A stretch of DNA of 7,052 bases from positions 1-7,052 of the forward strand of contig CAZUZD010000312.1 of the NCBI GenBank assembly GCA_964624465.1, given 5' to 3'. The translations under genes and the position numbers were made by a program. The DNA is from CAZUZD01 sp964624465. Its GTDB lineage: Bacteria > Planctomycetota > Planctomycetia > Isosphaerales > Isosphaeraceae. Shown one piece after another: positions 6,016-7,052 of this stretch (position 1 is its first letter; each line of letters starts with the position of its first letter). Under the pieces are notes generated by a model. It searched no databases. It saw nothing but the letters and a program-made list of their open reading frames with translations, and was not told the origin of the DNA.

Positions 6016-7052
6016 TCAGGCGTGATCGGCGGTCGCGTCCGGAGCACCCCCGGCGCGGAAGGTGTGGCCCTTGAAGACGCGGAACAGGTACCAGAGCGAG
6101 GGCAGGAGCAGGAGCGAGCCCAGCCCGAGCGTCCCGAGCAGGAGCTGGAGGATCAGGCGGGGCGCGGCCGCGTCAGCGATCGTCAGCGACGGCGGCAGGA
6201 TGTACGGGTACAGGGACAGGCCGCAGGCGGCCAGGATCAGGCTCACCTGCACCGCGGCGGCCACGCGGGCCGTCCGGTACCAGCCCGCCACCAGGGCGGC
6301 GATCGCCGCGATCGCGCAGGCGCCGGTGGCGACCCGCACCGGCAGGCCCCAGCCCGAGCGTTCCAGGCCGCGGGCCACCAGGGGCGCCGCGCGCAGGCCC
6401 AGCAGGTCGACCAGCCACGCCAGCGCCCCGACCGCGACGGCCGCGGCCAGGGCCCGCCGCCGGAAGTCGTCCTGCAGCGCCGGGTCGTTGGTCTCCAGCG
6501 TCAGGTACACGGCGGCCAGGTAGGCGAAGATCGCCAGCGTCCAGAAACCGACAGCGATCGGGAACGGCGCCAGCCAGGCGTCGAGCAGCAGCGCCCGCGC
6601 GGTCAACGGCTCGACCGGCACGGCACGGCCGGCGGCGATCGCGCCGGCGACGATGCCGAGCAGCACGGGCGTGACCACGCTGGGGATCGAGAACGCCTGG
6701 TTCCAGCGCCGCCGGCCCAGGTCGGTGGTGTCGTAGCTGCGGAACGTGAACGCCGAGCCCCGCAGGACCACGCCGACGAGCATCAGGGACAGCGGCAGGT
6801 GCAGGCTGGTCATGATGGCGCCGAAGGCGGCCGGGAAGCCGGTGAACAGGAGCACGATCACGAGGATCAGCCAGACGTGGTTGGCCTCCCAGACCGGTCC
6901 GATGGCGTGCGCGATCACGTCACGCTGGCGGCCGGCGCGGGGGCCGCGGGCGAGCAGGTCCCAGAGGCCGGCGCCGTAGTCGGCACCGCCGAGCAGGGAA
7001 TACACGATCAGGCTCAGTAGCAGGACGGCGGCCAGGGCGTCGGGCAGGTTCA
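6016..7052 (-). CDS. cydB: Cytochrome bd-type ubiquinol/menaquinol oxidase subunit II
   Basis: Membrane subunit of the terminal oxidase that transfers electrons from quinol to O2; CydB supports the haem-bearing CydA and carries a proton path. The frame is open to the right edge and its last visible bases, TG AAC CTG CCC, place a probable start codon with its first base at 7053. The protein would then have 345 residues, usual for CydB (E. coli 379). With that numbering, Asp25 in GGADYG matches the conserved Asp of E. coli GFDMG, and PVWEANHVWLI (53-63) matches its PHWDGNQVWLI. LRGSAFTFR (97-105) and SLYPYILPPSLTIADAAAP (280-298) are further family signatures. About nine hydrophobic segments can be seen, near 5-25, 59-80, 84-99, 124-142, 160-186, 202-218, 236-257, 264-281 and 299-327. 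The gene cydA is expected immediately upstream, outside the window. The persulfide dioxygenase gene follows after 68 nt on the same strand. Confidence 0.93.
   Translation of the reverse strand, partial: NLPDALAAVLLLSLIVYSLLGGADYGAGLWDLLARGPRAGRQRDVIAHAIGPVWEANHVWLILVIVLLFTGFPAAFGAIMTSLHLPLSLMLVGVVLRGSAFTFRSYDTTDLGRRRWNQAFSIPSVVTPVLLGIVAGAIAAGRAVPVEPLTARALLLDAWLAPFPIAVGFWTLAIFAYLAAVYLTLETNDPALQDDFRRRALAAAVAVGALAWLVDLLGLRAAPLVARGLERSGWGLPVRVATGACAIAAIAALVAGWYRTARVAAAVQVSLILAACGLSLYPYILPPSLTIADAAAPRLILQLLLGTLGLGSLLLLPSLWYLFRVFKGHTFRAGGAPDATADHA

Noticed and set aside
3575..6025. Open frame of 816 codons on the plus strand
   Set aside because: It is antisense to both the methyltransferase and the persulfide dioxygenase, crosses their gap, and shows no motif of its own.
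6022..7020. Open frame of 332 codons on the plus strand opposite cydB
   Set aside because: Composition is dominated by Gln, Arg, Gly and Asp, typical of the complement of a hydrophobic membrane protein gene; the cydB frame is clearly real.

Overview
The window looks like chromosome from a GC-rich bacterium, most likely a planctomycete (Isosphaeraceae-like by general feel). The evidence is strong G+C bias in third codon positions and a large secreted Asp-box propeller protein of a type common in Planctomycetota and Acidobacteriota. The taxonomic call is an inference from gene content, not from a marker gene. All supported genes lie on the minus strand, so transcription runs from right to left. 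The long open frames on the plus strand are GC-driven shadows of these genes.

Right part (7052 to about 3686): three minus-strand genes follow one another. First is cydB, subunit II of a cytochrome bd-type quinol oxidase. It is complete except that the first base of its probable start codon lies just outside the window. After a 68-nt gap comes a 478-residue persulfide dioxygenase-rhodanese fusion, with an iron-binding metallo-beta-lactamase domain, a rhodanese domain without its cysteine, and an active-type rhodanese domain. This is the architecture of CstB-like sulfide detoxification enzymes. After a 171-nt gap rich in GC hairpins comes a 217-residue class I SAM-dependent methyltransferase of unknown substrate.

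Taken together, these genes suggest a sulfide-tolerance cluster. Cytochrome bd oxidases are known to keep respiring in the presence of sulfide, persulfide dioxygenases remove sulfane sulfur, and the methyltransferase could act on a sulfur compound. The last step is speculation.

Middle (3685 to 3100): about 590 nt without a convincing gene. It holds a 6-6-6 dyad, an AT-rich island that is the best promoter candidate, and a leader of roughly 165 nt with several inverted repeats. One inverted repeat presents a Shine-Dalgarno-like loop, and another could enclose the real ribosome binding site of the next gene.

Left part (3099 to 1): the first 1033 codons of a large exported Asp-box (BNR/VPS10/sortilin-like) beta-propeller protein. 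It has a signal peptide, a short coiled coil, a PDZ domain inserted between propeller repeats, a C-terminal beta-rich segment and a Gly/Arg-rich stretch that runs off the window edge. Its substrate or partner is unknown.
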